A stretch of DNA of 64,000 nucleotides, taken from contig QXEO01002089.1 of assembly GCA_007115705.1 (NCBI GenBank), positions 1,635,035 through 1,699,034 of the forward strand, in the 5' to 3' direction. The notes below the pieces were generated by a model. The model saw only the letters and a list, made by a program, of their open reading frames with translations. It was not told where the DNA came from and searched no databases. The position numbers and the translations under genes were made by a program. Positions 1 through 11,244 of the stretch are shown piece by piece (positions within the stretch are counted from its first letter, which is position 1; every line of letters begins with the position of its first letter). The stretch comes from Dactylis glomerata. Lineage: Eukaryota; Streptophyta; Magnoliopsida; Poales; Poaceae.

Positions 1-429
1 AACAAAATTTGTCTAAAAAATTATATATAAAATGTCATAAAAATTTAGAAATATTTTCCCAAATTCTATCTCAAACATTTTAGTGAACTGCCAAGTTTCA
101 GATTCAAAAGTTGTATAGAGTTAGAGATACAAAAAAGAGAAGTTGTTTGAGAGGGCAAAAATCAGGCCAGCACGGATCTTGATGCGCCTATTAACAGCTC
201 AGATAGGGGGGTGTAGCTGAGAGCGTGCTCAGAAAATTCAAGGATGAGTTCATTCGCATTGGCCAAATTTATATATAGACTATATGAAGTGAACAAAGAT
301 TAATTATTCATTTCGAGAACACCTACAATTACAAATTCACCGTACATGAAATACTGCGTGCAGGATGTGCAATTTCCACCAGTACCAGCCAGCCACAAAT
401 ATATGGGTAAACCGGTGACAACAGGGATA
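1..429. other. AT-rich downstream flank of the F-box gene, no gene seen
   Basis: AT-rich sequence with no convincing reading frame, RNA gene or repeat. It lies 3' of the minus-strand F-box gene, so the first 100-200 bases next to that gene probably hold its 3' UTR and polyadenylation signals. I could not place these exactly. Confidence 0.4.
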
Positions 430-2676
430 TCACCGTCGCCACATGGATCTAGACGGACGACGACCAGGAAATGTGGCGAACTGGCGACGCAAGGCATCTG
501 GTCGAGAGCGTTTTCGCAATGCCAAGCGGTGGCTGCACCGACTTGAGGTGGCTACATCAATGCCCAGGTCAGCGAGGCGGACAGCTCGCCACTCACGAGG
601 CAAGGTGTCGTCGGTGGAACACGGCGGATCACTAGAAGTGACATGGTTGAGCTGCGGGGACTCATGTGGCGACGGTGGCCTCTGCGCTGTAGGAGGGGCA
701 CGACGACGGAGCGGTGACCTCCCTGAAGCCGGTGGGGGAGCACGACGGAGCGGCGGGAACTCACAGAACTCATGCAACAATGGCGCCATCCACGTCTCAA
801 TAGGAGATGCCGACACCGGCGTGGCCAAAGATGACCCTGTAGCAATATCTTGCTCTTCGTCTTCCCAATCCGACCAATAATGTTGCCGAGCTCCTGATTT
901 CCTCCATTTTGCCTTTGGGTTGACACTGAAACACTCAGGGCAGCCACCCTTTTTCTTCTTCCTATTACTGTGCATGTAATGCCTAGGGGATATATCATCC
1001 TCCTTCTCGGACTCCTCCTCGGCACTAGACATGTAATCCCGAGAAGATAAAATCTCCCTCATCTCTAACACATTTTCATCATCATAAACTTCTTTGTCAG
1101 ACAGGGTCGGAGGAGCCTCCAGCGGAGGAAATTCAGACAGAGGCGGTGGCCAGAGTGGAGGAGGCGGCGGTCTCTGTCGTTTCTGCCATCTGGCCACCTT
1201 CCGGTAGATGTGGCTCGAGTCGTACGCCTTCCCACCGTCGACGACGAACTCCTGCAGGTCCTTGGCGTTCTTGGCTAGGAACTTGACCAGCCGGAACTGG
1301 AAGCAGGTAAGCTCCTCTGCGTCGAACTCCACCACCACCCTCCTCAGATCCAGCGTGCTCCGGCAGCAAAATTGTCCGTTAAGGTCTTCCAAAGTTTCAC
1401 AACAATCAGCTTCATCCTCATCATCGTCAACAGATTGGCATGGCAAGAAATCAGCAATAGCTGCCATGTAATCTACTGGGTCTGCATTGATTTCACGGAG
1501 GTACTTCCACCAGCTGAACTTGACCCGGAGCTCGCGGAGTGATGGGCACTTCCGGAGCAGGTTCACCACCGCCTTAGCCGCGGCGGCGTGGTTCAGGACA
1601 GACCACCCGCAGAGCTCTTCAATCTCGAGCCGCTCCAGGTAGCACAAGCAGGGTTCGAGATCAATGTCGAGGTCGGCGATGGAGTAAGCTGTGATCTTCA
1701 GTGACCTCACCTCCCGAACGTTGAAGAGAATTGAGCGCCACAGGGACGCCGCAACCGATGTAGCAGAGTGCACCTCTACGTCGGCGTGCTCCAATCGCGA
1801 CGGCCTGGGATACTCGAAGGAGAAGGAGGTGTCGTCTTTGAAGGCCGTGACGTGAGCGTAGCGGAAGTGGAGGAGCCTCGGCGCGTCGAGCCTGACACTG
1901 CACCCGACGCGGCGGATGTTATCGTTGATCAGCACGCCGGAGTCCTCCATGACGAACACGGTGGCCGCCTCACACCTGAGGCAATACACGTAGTGCTCGT
2001 CCACGAAAGTCAGGGACTCGAGGCGGACGTCTGCGAGCCTGGGCGCCGCGGAGATGATGGCCTGGAGCGTGTCCAGCTCCGTGCGGCACCACCGGAGCCG
2101 CATCGCCTCCAGGCGCGGGAAGGCGAGTTGCCGCTGTCCGTCGGAGTAGGGCTTGAGGTCGTAGCCGGTGAGCTCGAGGACTCGGAGGACGTGGAACGGC
2201 AGCGTGCAGCGCGGCAGGCCGCCGTTGTTCAGCCACTCGAGCCAGGGACTGTCAACTCCGTCGGCGTCCTCCGCCACCTCGAAGCCGTCCGAGTCATGCA
2301 CCTCGGTGATGGTGGCGTCTACCTGGTCATCCTCGTCGGCGTCGCAGGCCGTGCACAGGATGGCATCGTCCGGCATGACAATGGACAGTTTCTTGGGGAC
2401 GCGGCCGCGGGAGCACATGCAGGCGTACGCGTGGTCGGTGTCTTCCACCACGCGCCGCCGGAGTGGGAGGCCGCCTCCGCCGCCGGTGGAATAGGAACGG
2501 TAGTCGACGTTGACGATACCAGTTTTGAGCCATAGCGGGCGACGCCATCGGCGGGAGAGCGCGGTGGCCCGGGCGGCCTCACGGGACGGTGCGAACGAGA
2601 GGATGCGTGTCAGGAGGTCGTCGGAGAGGTGGGAGAGCCGGTCCGTCGACGGCGCGGCGGCGGCTGTGGATGCCAT
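430..2676 (-). CDS. F-box protein with leucine-rich and FBD-like regions and a long C-terminal extension
   Basis: An uninterrupted 748-residue frame starting at the ATG at 2676. Residues about 13-52 form an F-box (DRLSHLSDDLLTRILSF, then ALSRRW), the segment that binds SKP1 in SCF ubiquitin ligases. Irregular leucine-rich stretches follow (for example PRLEAMRLRW and APRLADVRLESL), the usual substrate-binding part. An FBD-like segment lies near residues 440-500 (DLRRVVVEF, LAKNAKDLQEFVVDGG). Grass F-box/FBD proteins usually end soon after that segment. Here about 245 more residues follow: a Pro-rich stretch, an acidic stretch and a basic Arg/Pro-rich end of low complexity. The extension may be read-through of a lost stop or an unrecognised intron. 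The F-box assignment is firm, the 3' end is uncertain, and the target is unknown. No intron is needed to read it. Confidence 0.8.
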   Translation of the reverse strand: MASTAAAAPSTDRLSHLSDDLLTRILSFAPSREAARATALSRRWRRPLWLKTGIVNVDYRSYSTGGGGGLPLRRRVVEDTDHAYACMCSRGRVPKKLSIVMPDDAILCTACDADEDDQVDATITEVHDSDGFEVAEDADGVDSPWLEWLNNGGLPRCTLPFHVLRVLELTGYDLKPYSDGQRQLAFPRLEAMRLRWCRTELDTLQAIISAAPRLADVRLESLTFVDEHYVYCLRCEAATVFVMEDSGVLINDNIRRVGCSVRLDAPRLLHFRYAHVTAFKDDTSFSFEYPRPSRLEHADVEVHSATSVAASLWRSILFNVREVRSLKITAYSIADLDIDLEPCLCYLERLEIEELCGWSVLNHAAAAKAVVNLLRKCPSLRELRVKFSWWKYLREINADPVDYMAAIADFLPCQSVDDDEDEADCCETLEDLNGQFCCRSTLDLRRVVVEFDAEELTCFQFRLVKFLAKNAKDLQEFVVDGGKAYDSSHIYRKVARWQKRQRPPPPPLWPPPLSEFPPLEAPPTLSDKEVYDDENVLEMREILSSRDYMSSAEEESEKEDDISPRHYMHSNRKKKKGGCPECFSVNPKAKWRKSGARQHYWSDWEDEEQDIATGSSLATPVSASPIETWMAPLLHEFCEFPPLRRAPPPASGRSPLRRRAPPTAQRPPSPHESPQLNHVTSSDPPCSTDDTLPREWRAVRLADLGIDVATSSRCSHRLALRKRSRPDALRRQFATFPGRRPSRSMWRR

Positions 2677-2726
2677 ACATCGATCGAGATCGCCTATGGA
2701 TCCACCGCGAAGGCTCCGGCCTCGTC

Positions 2727-2735
2727 TACATATAG
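2727..2735 (-). promoter_or_regulatory. TATA-like box of the F-box gene
   Basis: On the minus strand this reads CTATATGTA, about 50 bases upstream of the F-box ATG at 2676. That spacing allows a very short 5' leader. It is the best TATA-like match in the upstream region, but the call rests on position and composition only. Confidence 0.35.
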
Positions 2736-2760
2736 ACCGAGTGACGTCGGTATCGAATTA

Positions 2761-4195
2761 GCCCAATAGGTCCAGTTCATTAGGCACCACAGCTGGGCCG
2801 GCCAATATATTCCTTATTTTCCACAATTTTATTTCTTCGTTGAGACTTGAGAAGAAGAATATGAGAACAACATCTAGACAGTCTCACCTTCCGCGAGTGC
2901 TACAATCTCTACTAATAATATTGCTAGAGGTATGGTCCGTGGCTCGCAAGTACGCTTTCAATCCACCTAAAATACGTTTTCATCCAGTCCCCTGTAAATA
3001 AAAAGAACTCGATCGAGGTGGTACTAAAGCTAAATCAGATTTTCGTTTACCCGATGTCTTTGTTTGACTCGTCGCGAGCCCATGGCAAGCCCAGAAAAGT
3101 GATCGAGCTACATGAGCTCTTCATCTGCAGCGAGCCCGTCCTCCACCGCGGTCACAGCTATGGCGGAGCTCAAATCGGTGTCAGACCTGCCCAGAAGGAT
3201 GCGAGAAATCCTGTGAGGGAACCTCTTCCGGCTCCGGCGGTAGGAGGTGAGCGCCGATGCCCCGCTCATGTGGGTGTGGCAGCTTCTTCTGCTCTGGCAT
3301 CGACCTGACGCACGACTGCGGCTCATCCATATCTTGTCATGAGTGTGCTGACTCGCCACCTAGCGCGCAGACAGGAAACACACCTGCATTCTGTCTACAT
3401 CTCTCTCACAAAACGAGTAGGGTGAGAAGAAATAGGCAGGAGAAACTGCGTCGACCTGAAGCACAACAAGAGCCTGTCTTTGTCCTCATGTACGGCGGCG
3501 CGCGGAAGCCTACACCTTCTGCAAGTGCGCGCTTGCACCTTCTCCCGGAGCGCGGGAGCCGGTCTCCGAGCACGACACAAAGTTCTTTCCCTCCTAGCTG
3601 AAAGTGCACAACTGCAGATGCCGTAAGATGTGTTTGCTGCTAGCTACGTTTGTACTACCTAGATGGAGAATATTAACTTACTCGCTAGATGTGTTTGCCA
3701 AAAAGGTGTTTGAGCAAAGACAGTTGATGTTGTTTGCTGCTAGCTTGATGTATTTACAAGGTAACCACTCAAACGAAAATAATTTGGACGTGTCTCCACA
3801 ATTTATTATCCTTTGAAAAGTAAGCAAAATTTAAAAACTTCTCAATGATGGGTATGGTAGGAAAATGGTAGGATACGAGAGAATGGTAGGAGATAAAATG
3901 ACCCGCGCATAATGTATGTATAGCTTCGAAGGACACATTCCAAGGTAGATGAGAGTGAGAGTTTATCACTAACTATTTTATTATCAGTGTTTTTAGGAAG
4001 TAATTTTATTTTTATAAGAATTTTTTTATTTTTTAAATCGTAACAACGCACGAGCATTTAGCTAGTGACAATGTAAGCCGGCAACGGCCTAGGTCGCAAA
4101 GTTCTATTAAAACTTCTGCAAAGGATCTTGCTTATCAAAATATTCTTGACAACATTACAAAGAATCTTTTATGCTCATAAACTCACTTCAGATAA
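2761..4195. other. Intergenic DNA with a GC-rich patch, no supportable gene
   Basis: The patch at about 3105-3600 has higher GC and a short frame from the ATG at 3111 that stops after about 34 codons. Other frames across it are broken within about 110 codons and show no domain I recognise. It could be a decayed exon. The rest (2761-3105 and 3600-4195) is AT-rich with nothing identifiable. Confidence 0.4.
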
Positions 4196-4197
4196 TA

Positions 4198-4291
4198 CTC
4201 CCTCCGATCGGAAATAATTGTCGGAGACTTAGTACAAACTTTGTACTAAGTTAGTATAAAATCACCGACAGTTATTTTCGATCAGAGGGAG
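4198..4291. mobile_element. Stowaway-type MITE
   Basis: A 94-bp element with long terminal inverted repeats beginning CTCCCTCCGATCGGAAATAA and ending with the near complement. TA dinucleotides on both sides (4196-4197 and 4292-4293) fit the TA target duplication of Tc1/Mariner-derived Stowaway MITEs. The two arms fold into almost the whole element. Confidence 0.85.
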
Positions 4292-4295
4292 TAAT

Positions 4296-5695
4296 TTTTT
4301 TTCAAAATAGAGGGTTTACCCCATCCTCTACATCAAAATGATGCACACAGCCGTTTTTATTAAGATTATTCAAAGAAGCCTTAAAAGGACAATACTAAGG
4401 GCAACCCGAAGCCACCAGACTCACACGACAGCTGTCGCTACACCCATAAACTTGATGCATGGGTGGACATGTCGGGGCCCTATGCCCTAACCTCACACCA
4501 ACGCACATCATCTAAAAACTAGAGGCCTCACCAAGCCGCCCAACAACAAACCGGACGTACCAACTAGTCCGGCAAACCTTCACATGCACCACTGCACACA
4601 CTCCAGAAATTGCCGCCGCCGTCAACCGCAGACCATCTTCAGGACAGTGATCTTGAAATTGACCTTGTCGGGCCTGCTGTTGATACCACCACGACACTAG
4701 ACGGCTCCACTGCCCTATGCGAGTCCATCAAGCTCTGTTAGACATAGAGACCCCGCTGCACCAGGCCGCAGAAACTCGTTGTCATTGACGAGGTAGACAC
4801 ACACACCGCTACACCTCTAACCACCTCCATCCAGCTGCTGCTCCTAAAACAATGCCCCTTCAAGGGAGAGTGACGCTGAAAAAACTACTGTTGTCCAATC
4901 CTGAATATTGAGATATAGGGTTTCTCCCAGAGCAGCATGAGTGGGAAGACACTGGCTGCTAACAATGATGCCTTCATGAAAGTAGCGACGGATCACGCCG
5001 CCATTGCCCACCACCACTGAAGCGTACTCGGTTTTCACTGGAAGCCTGCCTTCCCACATCGTTGCAAAACTGGCCGACCACCTCTAGGGAAATAAGAGAT
5101 CACCACCGCCATGGCTGGAGCAGCTGCTCCGGCCATATATCCTTGTGCCATGGGACAAACCCAAGAGTACCTAGAAAAATGGAAGTCGGTGATGCAGATC
5201 AGGGAGATGCATGAGGCTGCTTGCCCAGGCCCATCAGGGCCCAGATCGAAACCGCCGCCACGCACCATCACCTCACAACCACCCTCCGCTACCGTTGCTG
5301 GTCATCCTAGCCGCCCCCGTTGCCCGTAGCACCGCCTCCAGCACGGTCTGAGCAGGATGCTGCCCGCCCAGGCCCATCGGGGCCTAGATCGAAGCCGCCA
5401 CCACAGCACCACCGCCTTACCACCACCCGTCGCTACCGTTGCTGGTTGTCCTAGCCGCCACCGCTACTTGAAGCACCGCCTCCAGCACGGTCTGAGCAGG
5501 ACGCCGACCCCTGAACCGGATTCGACCGAGGTAAGAGCCACCGCTGCCATGCCACGCCACACGGGCTTTGCCGGCGATGCTCCGGCAATGGCAGTAGTAG
5601 GGGATGCTCGTGGGAGGGGGCAGGGAAGGTGGAACCAGGGGCTCCCCGAGGCGGCGTGACGTCGCCGCTCAGGGGAGTTCAGATAATAATGTTTT
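4296..5695 (-). mobile_element. LINE-derived non-coding sequence, antisense
   Basis: The left edge reads TTTTTTTTCAAAATAGAGG and then a segment containing ATCAAAATGATGCACACAGCC. On the minus strand this matches the 3' end type of grass L1 LINEs (a GATGCAGAG-like motif then an A-rich tail) and resembles the plus-strand tail near 52040-52083. No reverse-transcriptase frame is present, so it is a truncated or non-coding derivative. The inner boundary near 5695 is approximate. Confidence 0.45.
5216..5503. repeat. Two tandem copies of a 143-bp GC-rich unit
   Basis: Unit 1 (about 5216-5358) and unit 2 (about 5359-5503) share GCCCAGGCCCATC, CGCTACCGTTGCTGG and GCACCGCCTCCAGCACGGTC in the same order with a 143-bp period. 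Several substitutions separate them. The repeat lies in the LINE-derived stretch and has no sustained reading frame across both copies. Confidence 0.7.
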
Positions 5696-6019
5696 TGTTG
5701 AATTTCATATCGAGTCCATCCACGCCTTCAACCAATGTAACACTTATGACAACATTAGCTAGTTGTAGTACACAACAGTAACGACCCATTGGTTGATCAC
5801 CTTTGCTGGCGGCTCATGTTCTTGGGGCAACTTAGGAATGAAGCTGACCAGTGATGGGAGATAGCTTGCGGCCATGAATCAAATTACTTGTTGCTCCATG
5901 GCCATTGCTATTGCCACACGATTACTTCCATAGTGCCAAAACTGATCATATTTTTCCATAGCAAAAACACTTACAAATATTTCCCTTTTGACCGGTATTT
6001 TACATTTAGCGTAGAGAGG
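5696..6019. other. Non-coding spacer
   Basis: No reading frame, repeat or known element recognised between the LINE-derived antisense sequence and the plus-strand LINE remnant. Confidence 0.4.
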
Positions 6020-6816
6020 GCATTTTTTGTAGGGTAAAGAATGAGCATAGGTTCCCTGATGGGAACCTTCTGAATGCGAGCCCAATTGATGGTATGCCGT
6101 ATGCATGGAGGAGCATAATCCATGTTGTAAACCTTGCCAAGGAGGGTTATATTTGGAGGATTGACAATGGTGAAGCAATGAAGATTTGGGGTGATCCTTG
6201 GATCCCTGTGATTTGGAGTCGGAGAATCTCCTCACAAAGTAATGGAAACCTTTTGGAGAGGGTCGTTGAGCTGATCAGACCAGTTACAAGAACATGGGGT
6301 GAACAATTGGTCGTTGATATACCTTGAATGAAACTGCGCAAAGATGATTTTAGTATGCATGTTAGTGATGGTGTGGGGGATTTTATTGCTTAGCACTTTG
6401 ATGACAATGGCATCCTCTTCGTGTAACAGGCTTACAAATTAAAATTGCAACGGCTTGAAAATGAACAGAAAGGAGGCCAGTCAAGTAGCAACCTGAGGGC
6501 AGGCGATGTGGATAAAGGGGGAGAGGATTTTTGGCGCTGTATTTGGAGGACTCCCATTCCTCCAAAGATGAAGCTGTTTGTGTGGAGAATGGCCCATAAT
6601 TCACTAGCCATCCATCCGAATCTTGGGGTATGGGGAGTTGAGAATGACAACATCAAATGCCTATTCTGTAATGTCGACACGGGAAAAGGAGCCCATTTGT
6701 TTTTTAAGTGTGATCATGTGAAGGAGGTGTGGTATGGTATGCAACTAGATGAGGTGAGAAATGAGATGATCAGATCAAACACTTTAAAACAAGCCCTAGA
6801 TATCATCCAGAGTTAG
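6020..6816 (+). pseudogene. LINE ORF2 C-terminal remnant (reverse transcriptase zinc-binding region)
   Basis: Two frames carry the end of an L1-type ORF2. The first (6094-6327) reads MPYAWRSIIH and then WRIDNGEAMKIWGDPWIP, the motif upstream of the zinc-binding domain. The second (6445-6816) has FWRCIWRTPIPPKMKLFVWR and then CLFCNVDTGKGAHLFFKC, the zf-RVT signature. A stop and frameshift separate them. Endonuclease and polymerase domains are absent, so the copy is truncated and inactive. Confidence 0.8.
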
Positions 6817-6870
6817 GTGTTGGAGAACATGTAGTATCATTTTGACTTTATCGGTGACATTCATATCAGG

Positions 6871-7036
6871 TCCCTCACATCGACCCCTCCCCGGGTGGCT
6901 CGGGGTGGAAACCTAGCCGCCACCACCTGAGCTCCCCTCCCTTCTCGCCATCTTCCTCACCGCCGCCAGCGTGCCCAAGCAAAGTTCGGGGCCTTTGCAG
7001 TGGCGGTTTCCCCTCTGTGTCGCGCGAATGGAGGAG
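6871..7036 (+). mobile_element. LINE-like GC-rich leader, left piece (interrupted by E1)
   Basis: A GC-rich non-coding stretch resembling grass LINE 5' leaders. It is cut at 7036 by insertion of E1 and resumes at 15339. The E1 target duplication AGGAG occupies 7032-7036. Confidence 0.5.
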
Positions 7037-8578
7037 TGATACGTCTCAAACGTATCTATAATTTTTGATGCTCCATGCTTGTTTTTACACCATTTGCCTA
7101 ATGTTTCGTTACACTTCGTGGCATTTTTATGCGATTTCCGGAACTAACCTATTGACAAGATGCCACAGTGCCAGTTCCCTGTTTTCTGCTGTTTTTGTGT
7201 TTCAGAAAAGCTACACAGGAAATATTCTCGGAATTGGACGAAACAAGTTCCAGAAGTCTTATTTTTCCCGGAAGCTTCCCGAAGACCGAAAGAGAGACGG
7301 AGGGGGGCCAGAGGCCGCCCTCACACATAGGTGGCGCGGCCCAGGCCTTGGCCACGCCACCCTGGTGTGAGGAGCCCCTGGCTGCCCCCTGACGATGCCC
7401 CTTCGCCTATATAAAGCCTCGGGACGGAAAACCCTAGGGGAGTCGACAATTTTCTAGAAAGAGTTCCGCAGCTCCGCCGCCACCGCCGACAAATTTTGGG
7501 GGAGAGAAGTCTCTGTTCCGGCACCCTGCCGGGACGGGGAAGTTCCCTCGGAGCCATCTCCATCGTTCTCCATCGCCGTCTCCGCCGTCTCCATCGACCT
7601 CACCGCCATCTCCATCAACCTTGCTGTCTCCTATGATGAGGAGGGAGTAGTTCATCCCCGGGGCTGAGGGCTCTACCGGTAGCTATGTGGTTCACCTCTC
7701 TCTCCCATGATGTGATCTTTATGTGATCGTGAGCTTTGTATCATGTTGAACAAGTAGATGTTATTATTCAGATATTATGTGTACTCTAGTGGTGTTATTA
7801 AAGTAATCTATTCCTCCTGCCATGGTGTAACGGTGACAGTGCGTGCATCATGGTGGTACTTGGTCTAGGCTACGATTGTGATCTTTTATGGATTATGAGA
7901 TTAATTATCGCTATGATAGTATTGAAGTGATCTTTTCCTCCTTTCATGGTGTAATGTTGACAGTGTGTGCACCGTGTTAGTACTTGGTCTAAGTTACAAT
8001 AATATATATCTTGAGTTGTCCTTTGATTTGGATATCTCTATGCGTGGTGTTTGTCAAGTACTTGATGAACTTTGAGGAGTGCTTCGTAGCCCTACGCAAT
8101 GATTAGTGTTATTCAATAGGAGAGTAATTCAGAGTACCATAGTGAAGAGAAGTTGTTTATTTGTTCAATTATGTTATATTGTTGGGAGTGTGTCCACTAG
8201 TGAAAGTATGATCCCTAGGCCTTGTTTCCAAGCATTGCACACCGTTTACTTGCTGTTTTGTTACATGTTTGCTTGCAGCGATATTTATTTTAGACCACGT
8301 TTGCTACTTATAATCATCACTACCGCTTGTATTTCACTATCTCTTCGCCGAACTAGTGCACCTATACATCTGACAAGTGTATTGGGTGTGTTGGGGACAC
8401 AAGAGACTTTCTGTATCGTAATTGCAGAGTTGTTTGAGAGGGATATCTTTGACCTCTTCCTCCCTGAGTTCGATAAACCTTGGGTGATCCACTTAAGGGA
8501 AACTTGCTGCTGTTCTACAAACCTCTGCACTTGGAGGCCCAACACTGTCTACAAGAACAGACGCGTGCGTAGACATCA
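7037..8578 (+). repeat. E1 5' LTR
   Basis: Starts TGATACGTCTCAAACG and ends GCGTAGACATCA. A TATA box (TATATAAA) lies at 7408-7415, followed by a GC-rich transcript leader. A GC-rich imperfect hairpin lies near 7331-7360, about 50-80 bp before the TATA box. Short frames inside it are LTR leader sequence and recur in all four LTRs of this family here. Confidence 0.92.
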
Positions 8579-8588
8579 AGCTCTTTTC

Positions 8589-8606
8589 TGGCGCCGTTGC
8601 CGGGGA
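8589..8606 (+). other. E1 primer-binding site (tRNA-Asp type)
   Basis: TGGCGCCGTTGCCGGGGA, ten bases after the 5' LTR. This is the form used by Athila elements and attributed to tRNA-Asp priming. It differs by one base from the site in E4. Confidence 0.8.
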
Positions 8607-8718
8607 GGTAAGGTAAAAGGTACTCGCATCCTCCTGTGTGAGTGCTCGGAGTTATTTCCTTTAGATTCTGCAATTACATCTTTTTGTTTCTTGTTTTTAT
8701 TTTCACTAGTTAGGCTCA

Positions 8719-11244
8719 ATGGAAAATAAAGAGTTCTCTAGTCTTTTTCCTGAGTTTAGATATGAAGTGTTTGAAGAGAAAATTGAAAAACCTTTGGAGC
8801 TTAATTTGCATGCTAATAGTGTTGTTAGTATGAATGCTTTGAACACCGTTGTTGCTAATGCTATAGAAAAGTCTAAGCTTGGGGAAGCTGGTTTTGTTAA
8901 GTATGATATTTTTAGTCCCCCAGCTTTAGTGGAGAAGGTCTATTCTGATAATATTTTATCTCCCATATGTGATGTTTCTAGTGATGCTTGTGCTCCTCAT
9001 CCTTTTAAAATACCTACGAAGATTGTTGAACATGTTAGGGATAACTGCTATTTAGGAGATGGAACTGTCCATCCTGGTGACCATTTGCTTTTTATACATG
9101 AATTATACGAGTTGTTCCAGTGTGCAGGTATTTCAATGAACCAAGTTAAGAAGAAGCTATTCTCTTTTTCGCTGAAAGGCAGAGCTGAGGAATGGTATAA
9201 AACATTGAAGGATGGCCGATCTATTGATTGGGAGGAAATTGAACCTCTCTTTTATTCTAAATTCTATCCTTCTAGTCAGGTTTATAAAGATAGGAATTAC
9301 ATTTATAATTTTCATTCGCATGAGTGAGAAAGCATTGCCCAAGCTTGGGGAAGATTGAAGTTACTAATGCATAAATGTCATATTCATGATCTTCCCCATA
9401 ATATTATTATTAATAATTTTTATGCAAGGCTTTCAGGACATTACAAGGACTATCTAGATGCATGCTTTGATGGGTCTTTCACAAGCAAGGATGTCGACAC
9501 CAAGTAGGGTCTGCTTGAGACAATTCAAAACAATATTGAAGGTTGGGATAGCGACAAAGGTAAAGGATCAGGTATGAATTACGAGTTTGATTGCATTAAG
9601 TCTTTCGCTGAAACTGCTAATTTTCAAGAGCTTAGTGCTAAATATGGTCTTGATCCTCAAATTATGGTTGATTGCTTTAAAGCCTTTGCTTCCCATATGA
9701 ATGTTCCTAAAGGAAATGGGGACGTGTATCATGAACCTTTTAAGGACACTTGCATAGAAAGTGATATTGTTATTGATGATTGCAATAAACATGCTCAAAC
9801 TTCTAAAAGTCCTATTTCTTATAAGCATGTTAATTTTTGTGGAGTACATAGACCTTGTGAACAGAGTTACAACAAGGAAGATTATTGCATCACCCACGCA
9901 AATGAAGAAACCAGTATGTGGCTCAAGGATCTAGATGTGCTTGGTGAAAGGGTTTGTGAGCTTTATCCTTTTCTTTGTGAATTTTGCGGTGAAAAGGGTC
10001 ACTTTAATTTTCAATGCCCAATTAATCGAACGAGTACCGCAAATTTGTATTGTGATGATAAGATTACTCTCAATCAGCATGATGAGCTTACCTTGTTTTT
10101 GAATTGTGAAGAGATATCTAGAAAGATTTCTTTGGTTGATATGAGAGATGCTGATATTAATAGTACCCTTCGTGGTTGTCGTCTCTATTGTGCTAAAGAT
10201 TGCCTCGCAAATACTTACTTACAAGATCTTATAAAACATGATGTTTTGCCAAGCTATGACAGGACTAATAGATGTTTCAATCTTATTAATAGAGAGGAGG
10301 AATCCTCCAAAGTTTCTTCTGTTGTTCCTGTCAGCAAACCAGATTATGTGGAGAAGATGCCTTTCCCTCCTAGAGAATATGTGGAGAAGATGCCCTTCAA
10401 GTCTCTCCCTCCTAAAGGAGAGAGTAAGAAGAGTATGAAGAAGAAGAAGAAGAGGAGTAAGAGGCGAGAGGACATGGTATCTTCCCCTAAGCGTTATGAT
10501 CCTGCTGTAGATTATGATAATTCTGATTGGGATGATGTTCCTATGCCTATTACTTATGTTAGTGATCATGATTAGGAAAAGCACTCTACTTTTGATATTG
10601 AAAATCTTTTTAGTACCAATTCTAAGGTTAATAATTGTTGTACCATTAGTGCTATCCATGTTCCTTCTTATGATGATATGTTTGATAAATATGCTTTGCA
10701 ACATAGTAGTTCTCTATCTTGTGATGATACTAAGCCTCTAGTTTATGATGATGAGTATAATGTTTTCAATTCACCTACTTTTGAGGAGAAAAATAGTTAT
10801 GATTACAATATGCCTCATGTTTTTGATGATTATGGTGATGAGAATAATTATTCTATTGATTCTGCTCCTACTACTATTGTTCATGTGGGGAGTATTAATT
10901 CTTTTATGCATGTGGCTCATGATAGGGATGTTTTATGTGATAATTATATTGTTAATTCTATTCATGATGCTACTGAAAGTTATTATGAGAGAGGGAAACA
11001 TGGTTTGATGGATCTCAACAATATTGAGTTTCCCCTCTTTATGTTGCAATTTTTGAAGTTGTACTTGTTTTGCTTTCCTATGCTTTTTGCTTTGCGCTTT
11101 CATGACTTGTCTCTCTACAAGACTATTTTTCATAGTAAGTGGTTTAGATTTAAATGTGTTCCATACTTTCTTTTTGATGCTCTCTATTGCTTTAAGTTCC
11201 TATATGGCGCCTTTGCCTCAAGCTCTTATATGGCGCCCACATGA
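8719..11244 (+). pseudogene. E1 gag-type polyprotein with three in-frame stops
   Basis: One frame of 842 codons starting at the ATG at 8719 (MENKEFSSLF), interrupted by TGA 9325-9327, TAG 9505-9507 and TAG 10573-10575. Residues about 95-270 form a retrotransposon gag domain (FKIPTKIVEH, DGTVHPGDHLLFIHEL, LKGRAEEWYK). A CCHC zinc knuckle (CEFCGEKGHFNFQC) follows near 9981-10022. The end, from about 10680, is acidic and then strongly hydrophobic (LFMLQFLKLYLFCFPMLFAL, then a second apolar stretch), as in a membrane segment. The frame is the same throughout, so only the stops break it. No protease motif follows the knuckle. Confidence 0.85.

Noticed and set aside
1768..2535. 255-codon plus-strand frame
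   Set aside because: Antisense shadow of the GC-rich F-box coding sequence, with no motif.
3018..3601. Short GC-rich frames on both strands, first considered as a cysteine-rich peptide gene
   Set aside because: Broken within about 110 codons, with no signal peptide or consistent Cys spacing.
10500..11010. Highly hydrophobic frames with many Met/Ile/Leu (for example 10514-10741)
   Set aside because: Frame-shifted shadows of the Asp/Tyr-rich gag-type ORF of E1. The GAT-rich sequence reads as Ile/Met/Leu in other frames.
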